Shown here: positions 25,256 through 35,072 of the stretch, piece after piece
Layout of the letters: every line of letters begins with the position of its first letter
Position numbering within the stretch: position 1 is the stretch's first letter
NCBI GenBank assembly: GCA_029975555.1
Contig: JARKOY010000024.1
Coordinates: 1 to 64,000, forward strand
Source: Spirochaetia bacterium
Lineage (GTDB): Bacteria > Spirochaetota > Spirochaetia > Treponematales > Rectinemataceae
Reading direction: 5' to 3'
Length of the DNA stretch: 64,000 nt
The notes under the pieces: generated by a model
What the model was told of the DNA's origin: nothing
Databases searched by the model: none
The model's input: only the letters and a program-made list of their open reading frames with translations
Program-made: the position numbers and the translations under genes

Positions 25256-27271
25256 CTACATCATCTGCACGGGATCGACGTCGATTTCGAGATAGACCGA
25301 GGAGGCCGGGTCGACGCTGTGCCTGAACACTTCGACAAAGCGCTGCAGACAAGAAAAGCGGCGGGCGCGGAATATGAGCTGATAGCGGTGATTGTCCGCG
25401 ACGACGGCGAGGGGGCACTCGGAGGGGCCGAGCACGTCGACCTCCGCAAACGTGGGTTCCTTGGCGATGTGGCGGGCAGTGGCCGCGCACAGAAAGGCCT
25501 GTTCTCGAGCATGCTGAGGAGAGCGAGAGCGGAACACCACGCGGCAGAGGCGCGCCGCAGGTGGAAATTCGAGCTGTCGACGAGCTTCGAGCTCGCGCTC
25601 GAGGAAGCCTGAGACATCGCCTGCCGCCGCGAGGCGGATGACGGGGCTCTCGGGCTTGCGGGTCTGCACAAAGACGAGCCCATCGGGGCGGTGGCGCCCT
25701 GCCCGCCCCGCCACCTGGACGATCAATGAAAAAACTCGCTCCGCGGCGCGGAAGTCGGGCATCGACAGGCCCTGGTCCGCCAAGAGAATGCCGACCACGC
25801 GCACGCCGGGGAAGTTGAGCCCCTTCGCGACCATCTGCGTGCCGAGGAGGAGGTCGATCTCGCCATCCCTGAAGGCGCGGAGGGTGGCCTCGAGGGCGCC
25901 CTTGGCGCTCGCCGTGTCGGTGTCGAGGCGGGCGTGGCGCATGCCGGGAAAATGCTCTTTCAGTTCTTCCTCGATGCGTTCGGTGCCGTAACTTGCCCAG
26001 ACGAGGTCGAGGGAGCCGCAGTCGGGACAGGCCTGTGGCTTGGGTTCGCTGTAGCCGCAGTAGTGGCAGAGGAGGCGGCCGCTCGCCTTGTGGTAGGTGA
26101 GGGGCACCGAACAGTGCCTGCAGAGAACTTCAGCCCCGCAGGTCTGGCATATGAGCGTGCGCGCAAAGCCGCGGCGGTTCAAAAAGAGGATGGACTGGCG
26201 GCCCGCGCGCTTGGCGTCGCGGAGAGCCTGCGCGAGTTCCTCTGAGATGAGTCCATGGCGGCCGCGCACGTCGATGATGTGAATTTCCGGGAATGAGCCG
26301 CCCGCGGGGCGATCGCTGAGGCTGAAGCGCCGCATGCGTCCTTCCGCGCAGGCCTGCCAGGCCTCCGGGGAGGGGGTGGCGCTTCCCATGACGAGGCGCG
26401 CGTCGGCGAGGCGGGCGCGGTGCATGGCGACCTGCCGGGCGTGGTAGCGGGGGGTGGTGCCGCTCTTGTAGCCTGCGTCGTGCTCTTCGTCGATGATGAT
26501 GAGGCCGAGGTCGGCGATGGGGGCGAAGACGGCGCTGCGCGCGCCGACGACGATGCGCGCCTCGCGCCTCGCGATGCGACGCCACTCGGCGAGTTTGTGT
26601 GAGGGCGTGAGGCGCGAATGGATGATGGCACAGCGGGCGCCGAACCGGGCGCGCACGTCCTGTTCGACCTGGCGCGTGAGGGCTATTTCTGGTACGAGAT
26701 ACAACACGCCGCGGCCCTGGGCGAGTGTGGCTTCGGCGAGCTGGAGGAAGACTTCGGTTTTGCCGGTGCCTGTCGGACCGTAGAGATAGAACATCCCTTG
26801 GGGGTCGGCGAGAATGCCCTCGAGGGCAGCTCTTTGACCGGAGGTGAGGACGAGCGGGGTGCGGCTGAGCTCCACTTCGTCGAACTCATCGGGGACTTCC
26901 TGGCGCTCGCGGCGGGCCGAGGGCAGCATGGCGGCAAGCGCTTCGCCGAGTGAGCAGTGGTACATCGAGGCGAGCCACTTGCCGAGCGCGAGCATTTCCT
27001 GGTCGAAGAGGGGTTCGGTGTCGACGACCCGCAGGATGTCCCGGATCTTGTCCGGTTCGAGGCGCGCGAGGTCTTGGGGGAGGGGCTTCTGCGGCTGATG
27101 TTCGGAAGGCGCTTCGACGACCTCGACGATGTATCCGGTGGCCTTGAGCCTCTTTCTGAGCGGAGCTTCCACGCGCATGCCTATTTCGATGTGTGCCGAG
27201 CCAGGATTCCGGTACCAAAAGGTCTCTTCGAGAGGAATCGGATAGGCCACGCGCACGAAGGATGCAGGCAT
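25256..27271 (-). CDS. priA: Primosomal replication restart helicase PriA
   Basis: The 671-residue protein has an N-terminal 3'-DNA-binding domain, the helicase core with Walker [13 protein letters not shown], the DEEHD motif and [11 protein letters not shown], and the PriA zinc-binding insert with paired Cys motifs ([13 protein letters not shown] and [17 protein letters not shown]). [12 protein letters not shown] and QVAGRAGR are late helicase motifs. It restarts stalled replication forks. It is the last gene of the dense def-fmt operon and starts 5 bp after udg. In many bacteria priA, def and fmt are neighbours, so this order is a rearranged version of a conserved cluster. Confidence 0.97.
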   Translation of the reverse strand: MPASFVRVAYPIPLEETFWYRNPGSAHIEIGMRVEAPLRKRLKATGYIVEVVEAPSEHQPQKPLPQDLARLEPDKIRDILRVVDTEPLFDQEMLALGKWLASMYHCSLGEALAAMLPSARRERQEVPDEFDEVELSRTPLVLTSGQRAALEGILADPQGMFYLYGPTGTGKTEVFLQLAEATLAQGRGVLYLVPEIALTRQVEQDVRARFGARCAIIHSRLTPSHKLAEWRRIARREARIVVGARSAVFAPIADLGLIIIDEEHDAGYKSGTTPRYHARQVAMHRARLADARLVMGSATPSPEAWQACAEGRMRRFSLSDRPAGGSFPEIHIIDVRGRHGLISEELAQALRDAKRAGRQSILFLNRRGFARTLICQTCGAEVLCRHCSVPLTYHKASGRLLCHYCGYSEPKPQACPDCGSLDLVWASYGTERIEEELKEHFPGMRHARLDTDTASAKGALEATLRAFRDGEIDLLLGTQMVAKGLNFPGVRVVGILLADQGLSMPDFRAAERVFSLIVQVAGRAGRHRPDGLVFVQTRKPESPVIRLAAAGDVSGFLERELEARRQLEFPPAARLCRVVFRSRSPQHAREQAFLCAATARHIAKEPTFAEVDVLGPSECPLAVVADNHRYQLIFRARRFSCLQRFVEVFRHSVDPASSVYLEIDVDPVQMM

Positions 27272-27276
27272 TTTCG

Positions 27277-28101
27277 CTATTCCTCGGCCGCCGAGGGTCG
27301 AGCTTGGCCGCCTGCCATACTACCGTCCATGAGGGCGCGGAACTGTTTCAGGTCTTCCCACGCGGGACGCTTGAGGCTCTCGTCGCGCAGGAGCGCCGAA
27401 GGATGAAAGGTGACTCTGACCGGAATGCCTTGAAACGTGAACGTGCGGCCGCGCAGCCGCGAAATCGGCTCGTTCAGGTCGAGGAGGCTGTGGGCGGCGG
27501 TGCGCCCGACGCAGAGGATGAAGTTCGGCCGGAGAATCTCAATCTGAGCGCGGAGGTAGCCGATGCAGGCGTCGCGCTCGGTCTGGGTCGGCTCGCGGTT
27601 GTTGGGGGGACGGCACTTGACGATGTTTCCTATATAGCAGTTGGTCTTGCGCGAAAGTCCGATTGCGGCGAGCATCTTGTCGAGGAGATTGCCGGAAGCT
27701 CCCACGAAGGGCAGCCCCTGGCGGTCTTCTTCCGCGCCGGGGCCTTCTCCGACCACGAGCACCTTGGGATCTGTGACACCCTCTCCGAAGACCGTCCTCG
27801 AGCGGGATTGGGCGAGAACGCAGGCGCTGCACTGGCGCACCTGCGCTTCGAGGGCATCGAGGCGCGCCCGACGATCTTCGGTCTGAAGGTCTTCGCCAGA
27901 TAGAACGGCTCCCCTACTCGCATCGTCGGGGCCCCACGCGCTGTCGCCGACCTCCAGTCGCCGGCCACTCCGAAAGCCGTAGCGGAAAAAATCTTCAATT
28001 AAGAGAAGATTGTCCAGAAGTTGCTGGGCATGGCCTGCGGCATCCGGCGCACGTTTCTCTGTAGCGGCATGCTCCATGCTGGTCTTGATTTCGTGGCTCA
28101 T
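27277..28101 (-). CDS. Uracil-DNA glycosylase, Fe-S family 4 type
   Basis: The 274-residue protein has an N-terminal extension of about 85 residues and then a family 4 UDG domain: CSACVLAQSRSRTVFGEG with two Fe-S ligands, GEGPGAEEDRQGLPFVG with the catalytic Glu, YIGNIVKCRPPNNR with a further Cys, and the C-terminal HPSALLR loop. It removes uracil from DNA during base excision repair. The N-terminal extension is poorly conserved and found in several relatives. It starts 6 bp after the GH2 gene. Confidence 0.9.
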   Translation of the reverse strand: MSHEIKTSMEHAATEKRAPDAAGHAQQLLDNLLLIEDFFRYGFRSGRRLEVGDSAWGPDDASRGAVLSGEDLQTEDRRARLDALEAQVRQCSACVLAQSRSRTVFGEGVTDPKVLVVGEGPGAEEDRQGLPFVGASGNLLDKMLAAIGLSRKTNCYIGNIVKCRPPNNREPTQTERDACIGYLRAQIEILRPNFILCVGRTAAHSLLDLNEPISRLRGRTFTFQGIPVRVTFHPSALLRDESLKRPAWEDLKQFRALMDGSMAGGQARPSAAEE

Positions 28102-28107
28102 ATCCCG

Positions 28108-30762
28108 TCACCCGACTTCGAGTTCGACGACGGATGGGGCTTCGAAGCGCGGGGAGGAGACTACGATGCGGACCTTCCCCTTGTCTGTCCCGCCCGCAAC
28201 CCAGAATGCGCCGGCACCGCCGACAAGCGCCCTCTGCGACGGGCCGATCAACCGTGCCGGCCCCTCAATCTCGACTGTATACGGCTCGAAGACGAACGGC
28301 ATGGTGTTGTCGTACTGGTCGAGCGCCCTGACGACGACGCGCGTGCTGGCCCACTCTGCACCCTCGACTGCGGCGGCGAGGCGAGAGGCATCGGCCTCGG
28401 CCACGAGCTTTTTCGCCGCAGCATCGGCGCCGAAACTGCGCTCCGCGACTTCCTTGCCGTCGAGGATGCCCACGAGGCGGATCGTCTCCTCCGACGAGCC
28501 CCACCCCATGCCGTAGCGCATCACGAGGGCCTCGAGATCCTGCTTCGCGAGTCTGTGTTTCAGCATAAAAAGCCCCATGCGGAGCTTCTCCACTGCGGTG
28601 AGCCTGGAGGCACCCACAGCCATCGACTTGCCGGCAAGCCTGCGGAACAAGGTCGCATCTTTTTGGGACCACCCTTCGCCCGCGATCCGCTCGCCGATGA
28701 GATCGTCGATGACGACCGGCGGATGCGGCAGGTTCGCGAAATGCGTTCTGTCGGGGAAGAATCGGGCGACGAAGTCCCCGCCGCGGTACAGGTCGACGGC
28801 ATCGCAGTTGGTGAACACGTACACGGGGAGCACGCGGGCGGCATCGCGTTCACCTTTGGCGAAGTGGGATGCCGGCTCGAGCACGATGCGCTCGGAAGGC
28901 GGCACTTGGCTTGCATAGACGAAGGCCGCATATTTCGGGATGCGGAACGTATCCGCCACGCCGTGGTAGCAGATGCGGTCGCCGGAGCCGAAATCCTTGT
29001 GCGTGTGGTAATCGAATGCGCACCAGCCGATACACCCTGCAATGCGCGCTTCCGCCATTGCAGCCTCGAGGATTCTTGCGTGACGGAGGGCGTGGGCGAC
29101 AAGGCGCTCTTCTTGGTCGAAGCGCTTGGTGGGGAACATGTGGCCGGTGTGCTCGGTGATGAGGTAGGGGGCGTCCTTGTGCTGTTTTGGAAGCACTTGT
29201 GCGGGTGGCGTGATGCACAGCGTACCTTCGCCGTCGTAGGTGAAATCGTTGAAGGTATAGACATCCTCGAGGAGCTCGCTGTGGGGGATATACCGCACAC
29301 CCGCCGTCTGGCGGGAAGGATCGAGCGCGCGCGACAGTTCGTTCGTACGGGTGTAGAATTCGTGATCGTCCCCAGATTCGTTGATGCGCACTCCCCAGAG
29401 GACAATGCTGGGGTGGTTGCGGTCCCTGCGGATCATGTCGCAAAGATCGGCCATCGCCTGGGCCTGCCACGAATCGTCGCCGATGTGCTGCCACCCCGGG
29501 AGCTCTTCGAAGACGAGGAGCCCCAGCTCGTCGCACGCATCGAGGAAATGGGGCGATTGGGGATAGTGGCTCGTGCGGACAATGATGCACCCGAGCTCGC
29601 GCTTGAGTATCTCGGCGTCGCGCCGCTGTGCGTCGGGGCCCATGGCATACCCGGCGTAAGGGTACTCCTGGTGACGATTTAAGCCCCGCAGGAACACGCG
29701 CCGGTGGTTGAGGTAGAACCCTGAGGGCCCAAACTCGGCGGTACGGAACCCGATGCGGACCTGCTTTGCGTCGAGCTCTCGGCCGCCATAGTCACACAGC
29801 GTCATCGTTAGGTCGTACAAAAACGGACTTTCGATGTCCCAGAGCCGAGGCTTCTCGATGTCCAGCGAAAGGCGTACGGGGATCGGCATGGCCTCATGTG
29901 TGGATTCCGGGGGCTGTTGTTCGAGCGCCGCCTGGTGCGGCAAGAGTGTCTCTGTCTCTGTTACGAGCGCTCCGCCGCGAAACAGCGACGCACGGAGCAC
30001 GCAGCCTTCGGTCATCCCCTTCGTAAGGCTCTTGACTTCGGCGCCACAGTCCACACGCCACGCTCCTTCGAGCGAATCTCCTACGGGCCGCGGAGAACCC
30101 CACACGGCATCGAGCCACGCGCCCGCCCTTGCACAGAGCGTCACTCCCCGATAGATGCCTCCGTAGGCCAAGTAATCCACGACCCCGCCGAAGGGCGGAA
30201 CTTTCGCATCCTCGGCGCTGTCGACTTCCACGAGGACCCACGCCGCAGGGACCACACCTGGAAAAACTTGGACGCCGGCAGCATCCGCCGCGCCTCCCGT
30301 GTCGGCGTTCACCTGCTGCCGCAGACAGGGATCGATGCGCACGTCAAAGGGGGTGTAGGGCCCCTGGTGGCCACCTGCATAGGCGCCGTTCACCCACACC
30401 CGGCATGAAACGCTCACCCCATCGAAGTGGAGAAAGAGGACCGGGTTCGAGAGCACCTCAGCAGTGCTCCTGGATAGCTCGGCCGCAGGCTGATCCTGAG
30501 GTGACGCGCTCCGCGCAGCAGCGCCGAAAAGCTTCTCTATATCTTCTCTTTTGATGGCCTTTGCATAGCAGCCTTTGCGCGCAAAGGTCCTCTCGTCAAA
30601 CGCATTGAGCGGCGCACCGATCATGTCGTGCGGCAGATGCACCGGCACCCACGCAGGAGAGGCATCGGTTTCGGCCCCGGGGCCGGGCCACGATCGACTC
30701 AAAAATGCATCTTCCATGGGGCCTGGTCTGTACCACCACCCCGAATTCCACGGCCGATCCAT
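28108..30762 (-). CDS. Glycoside hydrolase family 2 protein (beta-galactosidase/glucuronidase type)
   Basis: The 884-residue protein has an N-terminal jelly-roll sugar-binding domain (WNSGWWYRPGPMEDAF onward, with LHFDGVSVSCRVWVNGAYAGGHQGPYTPF in two blocks), immunoglobulin-like domain, and a TIM barrel starting at FLRGLNRHQEYP. WGVRINESGDD carries the acid/base Glu and LITEHTGHMFP the nucleophile Glu. A C-terminal beta-sandwich extension follows. There is no signal peptide, so it acts in the cytoplasm on imported oligosaccharides. I chose the ATG at 30762, 2 bp after the preceding gene; the frame continues upstream only as antisense-like sequence. A sugar hydrolase inside a translation and replication operon is unexpected. 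Confidence 0.88.
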   Translation of the reverse strand: MDRPWNSGWWYRPGPMEDAFLSRSWPGPGAETDASPAWVPVHLPHDMIGAPLNAFDERTFARKGCYAKAIKREDIEKLFGAAARSASPQDQPAAELSRSTAEVLSNPVLFLHFDGVSVSCRVWVNGAYAGGHQGPYTPFDVRIDPCLRQQVNADTGGAADAAGVQVFPGVVPAAWVLVEVDSAEDAKVPPFGGVVDYLAYGGIYRGVTLCARAGAWLDAVWGSPRPVGDSLEGAWRVDCGAEVKSLTKGMTEGCVLRASLFRGGALVTETETLLPHQAALEQQPPESTHEAMPIPVRLSLDIEKPRLWDIESPFLYDLTMTLCDYGGRELDAKQVRIGFRTAEFGPSGFYLNHRRVFLRGLNRHQEYPYAGYAMGPDAQRRDAEILKRELGCIIVRTSHYPQSPHFLDACDELGLLVFEELPGWQHIGDDSWQAQAMADLCDMIRRDRNHPSIVLWGVRINESGDDHEFYTRTNELSRALDPSRQTAGVRYIPHSELLEDVYTFNDFTYDGEGTLCITPPAQVLPKQHKDAPYLITEHTGHMFPTKRFDQEERLVAHALRHARILEAAMAEARIAGCIGWCAFDYHTHKDFGSGDRICYHGVADTFRIPKYAAFVYASQVPPSERIVLEPASHFAKGERDAARVLPVYVFTNCDAVDLYRGGDFVARFFPDRTHFANLPHPPVVIDDLIGERIAGEGWSQKDATLFRRLAGKSMAVGASRLTAVEKLRMGLFMLKHRLAKQDLEALVMRYGMGWGSSEETIRLVGILDGKEVAERSFGADAAAKKLVAEADASRLAAAVEGAEWASTRVVVRALDQYDNTMPFVFEPYTVEIEGPARLIGPSQRALVGGAGAFWVAGGTDKGKVRIVVSSPRFEAPSVVELEVG

Positions 30763-30764
30763 CG

Positions 30765-31901
30765 TCACTTTCCCAGCATGACCTGCAGAATCTGCAGAAT
30801 CGGGAAGATGATGCACACCGCAATGAACACCATCTCCAGGGTCATCATGCGCTGCTCGGTGGTGTCGGTCTTCAGAAGCTCGTAGATGTTCTGCAGCGCA
30901 TCGAGGCGCCGTTCGATCGAAAATTTCCACTCGTCGGTGTTGAAGATTTCGCAGAGCCTGTGGTAGATCGAGCCGAGAAAATAATCGCCGATGATCTTGG
31001 AAGAGTTGTCGAGGTTTTCGAGAGTGAAGAGGGCATCGAAGCGCAGGCTCTGTATCTGCGCGAGCTTGAGCCTGAGCACGCGGTCGCCGGATCGCCTGCG
31101 CGTGCCGGAGAGGTAGAGGCGTCGGATGTCCGATTCGGCTTCGCTCAGCCACTTGTCGAGCAAGAAGTCTAGCTCCCGCAGCTCGATAAGCCGATAGTTC
31201 GCGTGCTCCGCCATCATGATGACGTCGTCGTAATCCGCCGAGGGGTCGATGATGAGGCAGCGCTCAAGGTCGAATATCGCGATGTCGTCCTTGCGGTAGC
31301 TGAATGGTTTGTTGAGGATCTGTTCGATCTGGCTCATGTGGAGTGTTCCGACGGGCTCGCCGGAAAGAAGGCTCGCCGCGATGTCTTTGTGGGCCTCGAT
31401 AAAGGCCTGTGGATCGCCGCCCGGACATTCGAGCAGGCAGAAGGCCGTGTAGGCCTCCCGATCGTTTTCAGTGAGCTCCTTGTAGCCCGATACGGCGCTG
31501 CGCAGGGCTTCGTGGACCATCTTGAACGAAGACTCGGCAAACTGCTCGATGGACTCGGCGCTGCTTATGTCCCGGATGAGGAGGTCGGTCTTGTTAGGGA
31601 GGTCCTCAAAGCGAGACATCGTGCGGTAGCGCACGATGATCGTGACGGCGCCGTCCTCATAAATCTTTGCCTGTGCAGAAATTTTATCGAAGCACTTCGA
31701 ATCGCACTCGTCGGTGTTGATGGACAGCACCATGGGCCTGGGCAGCGTGAGCGAGACGGGGGTGTCGCGACGCTTTGCAAACCCGATGTCGTGGTGCGCA
31801 GGCACGAGCGACGCCACTTTCTTCAGGTCTATGGCCCGTCCGATATCGTAGGTATAGAGGTGAACGATCTCAACAGGAATTTCACCCAACTCGTTCATCA
31901 C
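30765..31901 (-). CDS. RMD1/YagE family (DUF155) membrane protein
   Basis: The 378-residue protein matches the RMD1 family: an N-terminal domain with VEIVHLYTYDIGRAIDL, a middle YRKDDIAIFDLERCLIID block, the helical SQIEQIL/ELDFLLDKWL region, and a C-terminal coiled coil ending in a membrane helix (TLEMVFIAVCIIFPILQILQVML). In fungi RMD1 relatives affect meiosis and mitochondrial translation. The bacterial function is unknown. The gene overlaps the PASTA gene by 4 bp and the GH2 gene follows 2 bp later. Confidence 0.8.
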   Translation of the reverse strand: MMNELGEIPVEIVHLYTYDIGRAIDLKKVASLVPAHHDIGFAKRRDTPVSLTLPRPMVLSINTDECDSKCFDKISAQAKIYEDGAVTIIVRYRTMSRFEDLPNKTDLLIRDISSAESIEQFAESSFKMVHEALRSAVSGYKELTENDREAYTAFCLLECPGGDPQAFIEAHKDIAASLLSGEPVGTLHMSQIEQILNKPFSYRKDDIAIFDLERCLIIDPSADYDDVIMMAEHANYRLIELRELDFLLDKWLSEAESDIRRLYLSGTRRRSGDRVLRLKLAQIQSLRFDALFTLENLDNSSKIIGDYFLGSIYHRLCEIFNTDEWKFSIERRLDALQNIYELLKTDTTEQRMMTLEMVFIAVCIIFPILQILQVMLGK

Positions 31902-32995
31902 TTCACCTCCTTGCGAGTCACCTCCGCACCACTGACCATGAGCACCAGCACCGATCCGTCCTGGACAGAGAAGGGGGCACTGAATGTCCCTCCCGGGTGC
32001 TTGACCGAATAGATCGAGTTCCGCGTACCGTTTGGGGCGATGACATCGAGCTCGACCGGGACGACATAGGGGTATTCGGGCAGTGTATATTCAAATATGC
32101 CTGCAGTGTAGCCCTTGCGCGCTGCAGGGGAAGCGATGGTGACCTGCACAGTCTCCATCTGTTTGAGCGTCGAGTCTGCCTCCACGGACTGCTCCACCAC
32201 AGTCCCCGGGTTTTCCTTGTCGTGGACCGCACGCATCTTATATTTGAAGACAAGGGGGGTCGTGGCGGCTTTCGACGCCATTTCGCGCAGCGACAGTCCA
32301 ATGAGAGAAGGCATGCTTATCTCTTTGGCCTCGGGGCCCTTGCTGACGACGAGGTCAAGCACGGTAGGGCCCGAGATTTCGGTTCCTGCCTTCGGGTTCT
32401 GTTCGAGTATCGTGCCGGGGGCCGAGTTGTCAAAGATATAGAGGGGCGGTTCGCGGATGCTGACAAGAGCTTTGGTCGTCGTGGAGAGCCCCTGAAGATA
32501 GAGCCTCAGGTCGTCGATGTTGCGGCCCGTATAATCCTCGATTCTGTCGAGCACCGCGCCGCGGCTTACGACGAGATTGATGCGTCTGCCTGCCTTGACG
32601 ATGCTCCCCGGCGGCGGCGACTGGTCGAGCACGAGGTTGCGGTCGAGTGGATTGTCGGTGAATCGCAGGGTGAGTCGCGGGTAGAGCTCTCGCTGCTGCA
32701 TTTTCACGAGGGCATCCGCCAGGTCCATGCGGCGCACGTCGGGGACCATGGTGCGCTCTTCTCCTCTAAGCGTGAAAAAAAACACTGCCACCGCGACGAG
32801 CACCATCACCAAAAACATGAGGAGCGCAAACAGCACGAAGGCGCGTTTCTGCGGTTTGGTCCACTCCGAAATGCGCTTCTGCTCTTGGCTTGCGGTTTCG
32901 ACCACAGTCTTGACCGCCGCCGATATTTTTTCGGGAGCTTTTGCGGCGCCTTCTTTGATCGTCGTGGTAAAATCCTTGATACCTTTCTTAGCCAT
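31898..32995 (-). CDS. Membrane-anchored PASTA-domain protein without kinase domain
   Basis: The 365-residue protein has a basic cytoplasmic N terminus of about 55 residues, one membrane helix (FVLFALLMFLVMVLVAVAVFF) and three PASTA repeats: MVPDVRRMDLADALVKMQQ, then DLRLYLQGLSTTTKALVS with NPKAGTEI, then MPSLIGLSLREMASKAA. PASTA repeats bind peptidoglycan fragments or beta-lactams, usually on PrkC-type kinases or penicillin-binding proteins. Neither a kinase nor a transpeptidase domain is present. In Firmicutes the prkC kinase sits a few genes after def and fmt, so this protein is in the equivalent place. It may sense or tether to the wall. Confidence 0.88.
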   Translation of the reverse strand: MAKKGIKDFTTTIKEGAAKAPEKISAAVKTVVETASQEQKRISEWTKPQKRAFVLFALLMFLVMVLVAVAVFFFTLRGEERTMVPDVRRMDLADALVKMQQRELYPRLTLRFTDNPLDRNLVLDQSPPPGSIVKAGRRINLVVSRGAVLDRIEDYTGRNIDDLRLYLQGLSTTTKALVSIREPPLYIFDNSAPGTILEQNPKAGTEISGPTVLDLVVSKGPEAKEISMPSLIGLSLREMASKAATTPLVFKYKMRAVHDKENPGTVVEQSVEADSTLKQMETVQVTIASPAARKGYTAGIFEYTLPEYPYVVPVELDVIAPNGTRNSIYSVKHPGGTFSAPFSVQDGSVLVLMVSGAEVTRKEVK

Positions 32996-33008
32996 GCTAT
33001 TCCTTTGT

Positions 33009-33980
33009 TCAAGACAACACCGTACCCACTAGCCCGCGCACACCGTTCACGAACTCGCGGAACCCCACGGCCTTCCGTGTGGCGAGCTGCAGACGCCTGA
33101 CCGCAAGGTAGCCACAGCCTGTGGCTACGACGATACCTTTGGAGGCAGATACTGCGATTATAGTCCCGGGAGGAGAATTTGTCACATGCTCACCCGTTTC
33201 CGTGGACACAAATTCGTCCAGAGGCTCCGCCTCGAGGATCGAGAGGCGCACGCCGCGCAGGGTAGTATACGAGCCCGGCCAGGGATCGAAGGCGCGTATC
33301 TTGGCATCCAGCTCACGCGAGGGCCTGGCCCAATCGATCCGGCCGTCTTCCTTCGATATCTTGCCGCAATAGCTCGGCTCCCCGCGCTGCGGTTGAAAAC
33401 GCGCGCGGCCCTCCTCGATGCGGTCCAGCGCCTCGACCACCATGGGTGCAGCCGCGCGCGCGCAGTATTCAGACAGTGCGCCGGCCGTCTCTTTCCCGGT
33501 CAGGGGAATGCGCTGCACGAGCAGGAGCTCTCCCGTATCCATCTCCGGGGCGATTGTCTGAATCGAAATGCCGGTCTCAGTGTCCATCGCGAGGATGGCA
33601 TGCTGAATGGGCGAGCTGCCACGCCAGCGCGGCAGAAGGCTCGGATGGACATTGATGCCCCCCTTCGGGAAAAGCGCCATAAATTTGGGCCCGAAGATGT
33701 GCCCATAGGCGAAGGAAACCAGAATCTCGGCATCGCAGGAGGCGAGCGCGGCCCTGGCCTCCGCCTTCAATGTCTCAAACCTGAAGATCGGAACGGCGTC
33801 ACCCCAGAGGCGCACCGCAGTCTGGGCGACCGGCGTGTCGCTCACCTTCATGCCGCGCCCCACCTTCGACGGAGGATTTGTCAGCACAGCGACCACGACG
33901 TGCGACGAGACGGCAAGCGCTTCCAGCGTCGGCACGGCGATATCCGGACTTCCGGCAAAGAGCACGCGCACCGCAGCCAC
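33009..33980 (-). CDS. fmt: Methionyl-tRNA formyltransferase
   Basis: The 323-residue protein has VRVLFAGSPDIAVPTLEAL at the start, the formyl-tetrahydrofolate site with INVHPSLLPRWRGSSPIQ (His and Ser-Leu-Leu-Pro signature), and DTGISIQTIAPEMDTGELL, followed by the C-terminal OB-like domain. It formylates initiator Met-tRNA. It starts with GTG at 33980, 3 bp after def, with a GGGG stretch as ribosome-binding site. def and fmt form the usual formylation-deformylation pair. Confidence 0.96.
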   Translation of the reverse strand: MAAVRVLFAGSPDIAVPTLEALAVSSHVVVAVLTNPPSKVGRGMKVSDTPVAQTAVRLWGDAVPIFRFETLKAEARAALASCDAEILVSFAYGHIFGPKFMALFPKGGINVHPSLLPRWRGSSPIQHAILAMDTETGISIQTIAPEMDTGELLLVQRIPLTGKETAGALSEYCARAAAPMVVEALDRIEEGRARFQPQRGEPSYCGKISKEDGRIDWARPSRELDAKIRAFDPWPGSYTTLRGVRLSILEAEPLDEFVSTETGEHVTNSPPGTIIAVSASKGIVVATGCGYLAVRRLQLATRKAVGFREFVNGVRGLVGTVLS

Positions 33981-33983
33981 CCC

Positions 33984-34472
33984 CTACATGTTCAGCATGC
34001 GACTGTAGTGGGCAAGCGCGCGCCTGCGCTTTGCCGGCGAAATGCGGTCGATGAAGAGGATACCATCGAGATGGTCATATTCGTGCTGAATGACGCGGGC
34101 TAACAGCCCGTCTGCGCTGAGTCTGAAAGGTTTTCCGTACATGTCGAGGGCTTCGATATCCACGGCGGAAGGGCGCACCACACCGAAATACAGCCCTGGA
34201 AAGGAGAGGCAGCCCTCCTCGTATTCGCAGGTCTCTTCGCTCGATGCGATGATGCGTGGATTGATGAATACCCGCAGAGGTTCATCGTCGAGGCCCACGA
34301 TGAAGAGCCGCTTCGACACGCCGACCTGCGGAGCCGCCAGGCCGATGCCGCGGTCGCGCTTCAACGCATCATGCATATCGGCGATCAACGTTTCGAGTTT
34401 CCGGCCGAATTCCTTGACGTCCTGAGCTTTTTGAACGAGGACGGGTTCTCCATATTTTACGATCTCGAGCAT
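33984..34472 (-). CDS. def: Peptide deformylase
   Basis: This 162-residue enzyme has the three peptide deformylase motifs GIGLAAPQVG, EEGCLSFPG and QHEYDHLDG, whose Cys and two His bind the catalytic metal. It removes the formyl group from nascent proteins. AAAGGA lies 6 nt before the ATG. It is the first gene of the def-fmt-PASTA-RMD1-GH2-udg-priA run, in which no gap exceeds 13 bp. Confidence 0.97.
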   Translation of the reverse strand: MLEIVKYGEPVLVQKAQDVKEFGRKLETLIADMHDALKRDRGIGLAAPQVGVSKRLFIVGLDDEPLRVFINPRIIASSEETCEYEEGCLSFPGLYFGVVRPSAVDIEALDMYGKPFRLSADGLLARVIQHEYDHLDGILFIDRISPAKRRRALAHYSRMLNM

Positions 34473-34529
34473 ACAGAATCCTTTGGGTATAAGGTACCGT
34501 TTGAAGGACGCTTTGGCAATTGTTGCCCG

Positions 34530-35018
34530 CTACTTCAGCGACGGAATCCGCACTTTGTCGCCGACCTGTATGCCGACCCGCGTAAACCAGCCCTGGGGCA
34601 CTTCGAGCGCGTAGCGAATGCTGCGGTCTGAGGGGCGCGGTTCTTCGGAAAGAGGAACAAGATCGAGTATCTGTACGATGGTGCCGTCAGAAAGAATATA
34701 CGCAAGCGACAGCGGCAGCCTCGTATTCTTCATCCAGAACGAGACCTGCTGGTCCCGATCGAACACAAAGAGCATTCCTTCGCCGTCGCGAAGACTGGTC
34801 CGGTACATGAGCCCTCGGCTCCGTTCTGGTTCGGTGAGGGCGACCTCGGCGTGGACGACAGCAGTGCCGATTGTGAGGTCCACAGTCTTCAGCTTCGGGT
34901 TGGGTTTATCGATATCCTGGTCTTGTCCAAGGTCCTTCTGTCCACAGGCTGCGAATAAAACGAAAAATATCAAGCCTATTATTGTTGACCGCAAGAGTAG
35001 CACACACCGTTTGCGCAT
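34530..35018 (-). CDS. DUF192 lipoprotein
   Basis: The 162-residue precursor has a signal peptide with lipobox FAACG (Cys near residue 25). The mature part matches DUF192: VDLTIGTAVVHAEVALTEPERSRGLMYR, then LRDGEGMLFVFDRDQQVSFWMKNTRLPL and a final EVPQGWFTRVGIQVGD. This is a small beta-barrel family of unknown function, exported and anchored here. I chose the ATG at 35018 because it gives a complete signal peptide. It lies 57 bp upstream of def on the same strand. Confidence 0.87.
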   Translation of the reverse strand: MRKRCVLLLRSTIIGLIFFVLFAACGQKDLGQDQDIDKPNPKLKTVDLTIGTAVVHAEVALTEPERSRGLMYRTSLRDGEGMLFVFDRDQQVSFWMKNTRLPLSLAYILSDGTIVQILDLVPLSEEPRPSDRSIRYALEVPQGWFTRVGIQVGDKVRIPSLK

Positions 35019-35028
35019 AGGTTTCTCG

Positions 35029-35065
35029 CAAAAAGAAGGAGCCGTCCCAATCCTCGGACAGCCCC
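35029..35065 (-). terminator. Intrinsic terminator of rpsU
   Basis: On the minus strand GGGGCUGUCC and GGACGGCUCC form a 10-bp stem (two G-U pairs), with an 8-nt loop, followed by UUCUUUUUG. It begins 7 bp after the rpsU stop. Confidence 0.85.
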
Positions 35066-35072
35066 TCATTGC

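Noticed and set aside
28021-29682. 553-codon plus-strand open frame opposite the GH2 gene
   Set aside because: Antisense to a glycosidase with clear catalytic motifs; no ribosome-binding site or recognisable domain.
30763-31152. N-terminal extension of the GH2 protein by 130 codons
   Set aside because: It overlaps the RMD1 gene in another frame and is Arg/His-rich shadow sequence; the ATG at 30762 starts right at the sugar-binding domain.
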